A stretch of 64,000 nucleotides of DNA from Saprospiraceae bacterium. Its GTDB lineage: Bacteria > Bacteroidota > Bacteroidia > Chitinophagales > Saprospiraceae. Numbering within the stretch: the first letter of the stretch is position 1; each line of letters starts with the position of its first letter. The stretch spans positions 337,536 through 401,535 of the forward strand of contig JAHBTW010000003.1 of assembly GCA_019638385.1 (NCBI GenBank), read 5' to 3'. Both the position numbers and the translations under genes were made by a program. The notes below the pieces were generated by a model that did no database searches, had not been told where the DNA came from, and saw only the letters and a list, made by a program, of their open reading frames with translations. Of the stretch, positions 63,558 to 64,000 are shown in pieces.

Positions 63558-63941
63558 ATGAAGGTATTGGTTACGGTTTGTGTAGTTATATTGTTTTGTT
63601 CCTGCGGCAATACGGGCAGGATTAATATTACGGCGATTAACAAGCCAAACTACCTGCACGATATAAGCACATTCACGCCCGATTCATTGGTGAATGTTGT
63701 AATTGAAATCCCGGCAGGCACCAATCAAAAATGGGAAGTGAATAAAGTGAGCGGACAAATAGAGTGGGAGCAGATTGCGCCCGATTCTTTCAGGGTAATT
63801 GATTACCTGGCCTATCCGGCCAATTATGGTTTCGTTCCCCAAACCTTACTGTCGGAAGCATCCGGCGGCGATGGCGACCCGCTCGATGTTTTTGTTCTGG
63901 GCCCGGCGATCTCACGGGGAACAATTGTTCATACCCATTAA
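63558..63941 (+). pseudogene. Lipoprotein-type inorganic pyrophosphatase, truncated
   Basis: The 127-residue frame starts with a lipoprotein signal (VTVCVVILFCSC, with the lipid cysteine near 16) and then matches family I pyrophosphatases: VVIEIPAGTNQKWEVNK, LAYPANYGFVPQTL and the active-site GDGDPLDVFVLGP. It stops at 63941, after GTIVHTH, where a full enzyme would continue for about 70-90 residues. The bases after the stop keep a faint resemblance to the expected continuation (LKPRML, then KKDI) but carry further stops. It is either a decayed gene or one damaged by assembly errors at a contig end. Family I enzymes hydrolyse pyrophosphate using magnesium; the lipoprotein form would act outside the cytoplasm. 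Confidence 0.7.
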
Positions 63942-64000
63942 CTTAAGCCTCGGATGCTATAAAAAATAGAACGAAAGAAGGACATTCGTGAAAAATTCCG

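Noticed and set aside
1..64000. tRNA, rRNA or riboswitch genes
   Set aside because: Reading the gaps between genes on both strands gave no cloverleaf with T-loop signature, no rRNA stretch and no familiar riboswitch core. A covariance-model search would be needed to be certain.

Overview
The window comes from a member of the Bacteroidota, most likely of the Saprospiria/Chitinophagia type. The evidence is: secreted proteins ending in type IX secretion (T9SS) sorting domains (type A at 4668-6674, 41720-47989 and 50158-51216; type B at 18650-30058); a SprB-like giant adhesin followed by a PorP/SprF partner; a TonB receptor with a carboxypeptidase-regulatory-like domain; SusD-free surface architecture; and one clear Bacteroidota housekeeping promoter (TTTG-N19-TATTTTTG). 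GC content is moderate to high. No rRNA, tRNA, CRISPR array or phage module was seen.

Layout. 0-3.3 kb: a truncated gene, then a heavy-metal TonB receptor fused to an HMA domain and a small Cys/His-rich protein. 3.5-4.6 kb: two small secreted paralogs. 4.7-9.6 kb: a secreted DUF4874/DUF4832 protein, then a dihydropyrimidinase and an NCS1 permease. 9.7-14.1 kb: a GT39-type membrane glycosyltransferase, an MtfA-like protein without its zinc motif, Der GTPase and RfbC. 14.2-15.8 kb: three more small secreted paralogs. 15.9-31.1 kb: caspase-like protein, 3802-residue mosaic adhesin, SprF. 31.1-35.8 kb: a TPR-CHAT protease-like protein divergent from an ECF sigma factor and its membrane-anchored anti-sigma-like partner. 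36-41.4 kb: an unknown protein, a propeller histidine kinase and its LuxR-type regulator, split by a RAYT transposase with REP-like hairpins. 41.7-51.2 kb: three secreted proteins, two of them T9SS cargo. 51.2-64 kb: a broken LytTR regulator, DUF234 ATPase, beta-ureidopropionase-like amidase, GT4 glycosyltransferase, Uma2 nuclease, 2-hydroxyacid dehydrogenase, an internally deleted CPBP protease, a TPR-LytS kinase, outer-membrane and stress membrane proteins, a fatty acid hydroxylase, and a truncated pyrophosphatase at the window edge.

Most interesting signal. Four intergenic sites share GGGTACCG, exactly 13 bases, then GCTAC (CCTAC in one). They lie upstream of the ECF sigma gene itself, of both clusters of small secreted paralogs, and of the caspase-adhesin-SprF operon. 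This suggests one sigma-factor regulon that links a caspase-like protein, a giant mosaic adhesin, five small secreted beta-rich paralogs and an autoregulated sigma/anti-sigma pair, with a TPR-CHAT protease-like protein encoded divergently next to the sigma gene. The motif is read directly from the sequence. The regulon and any proteolytic control of the anti-sigma are inference.
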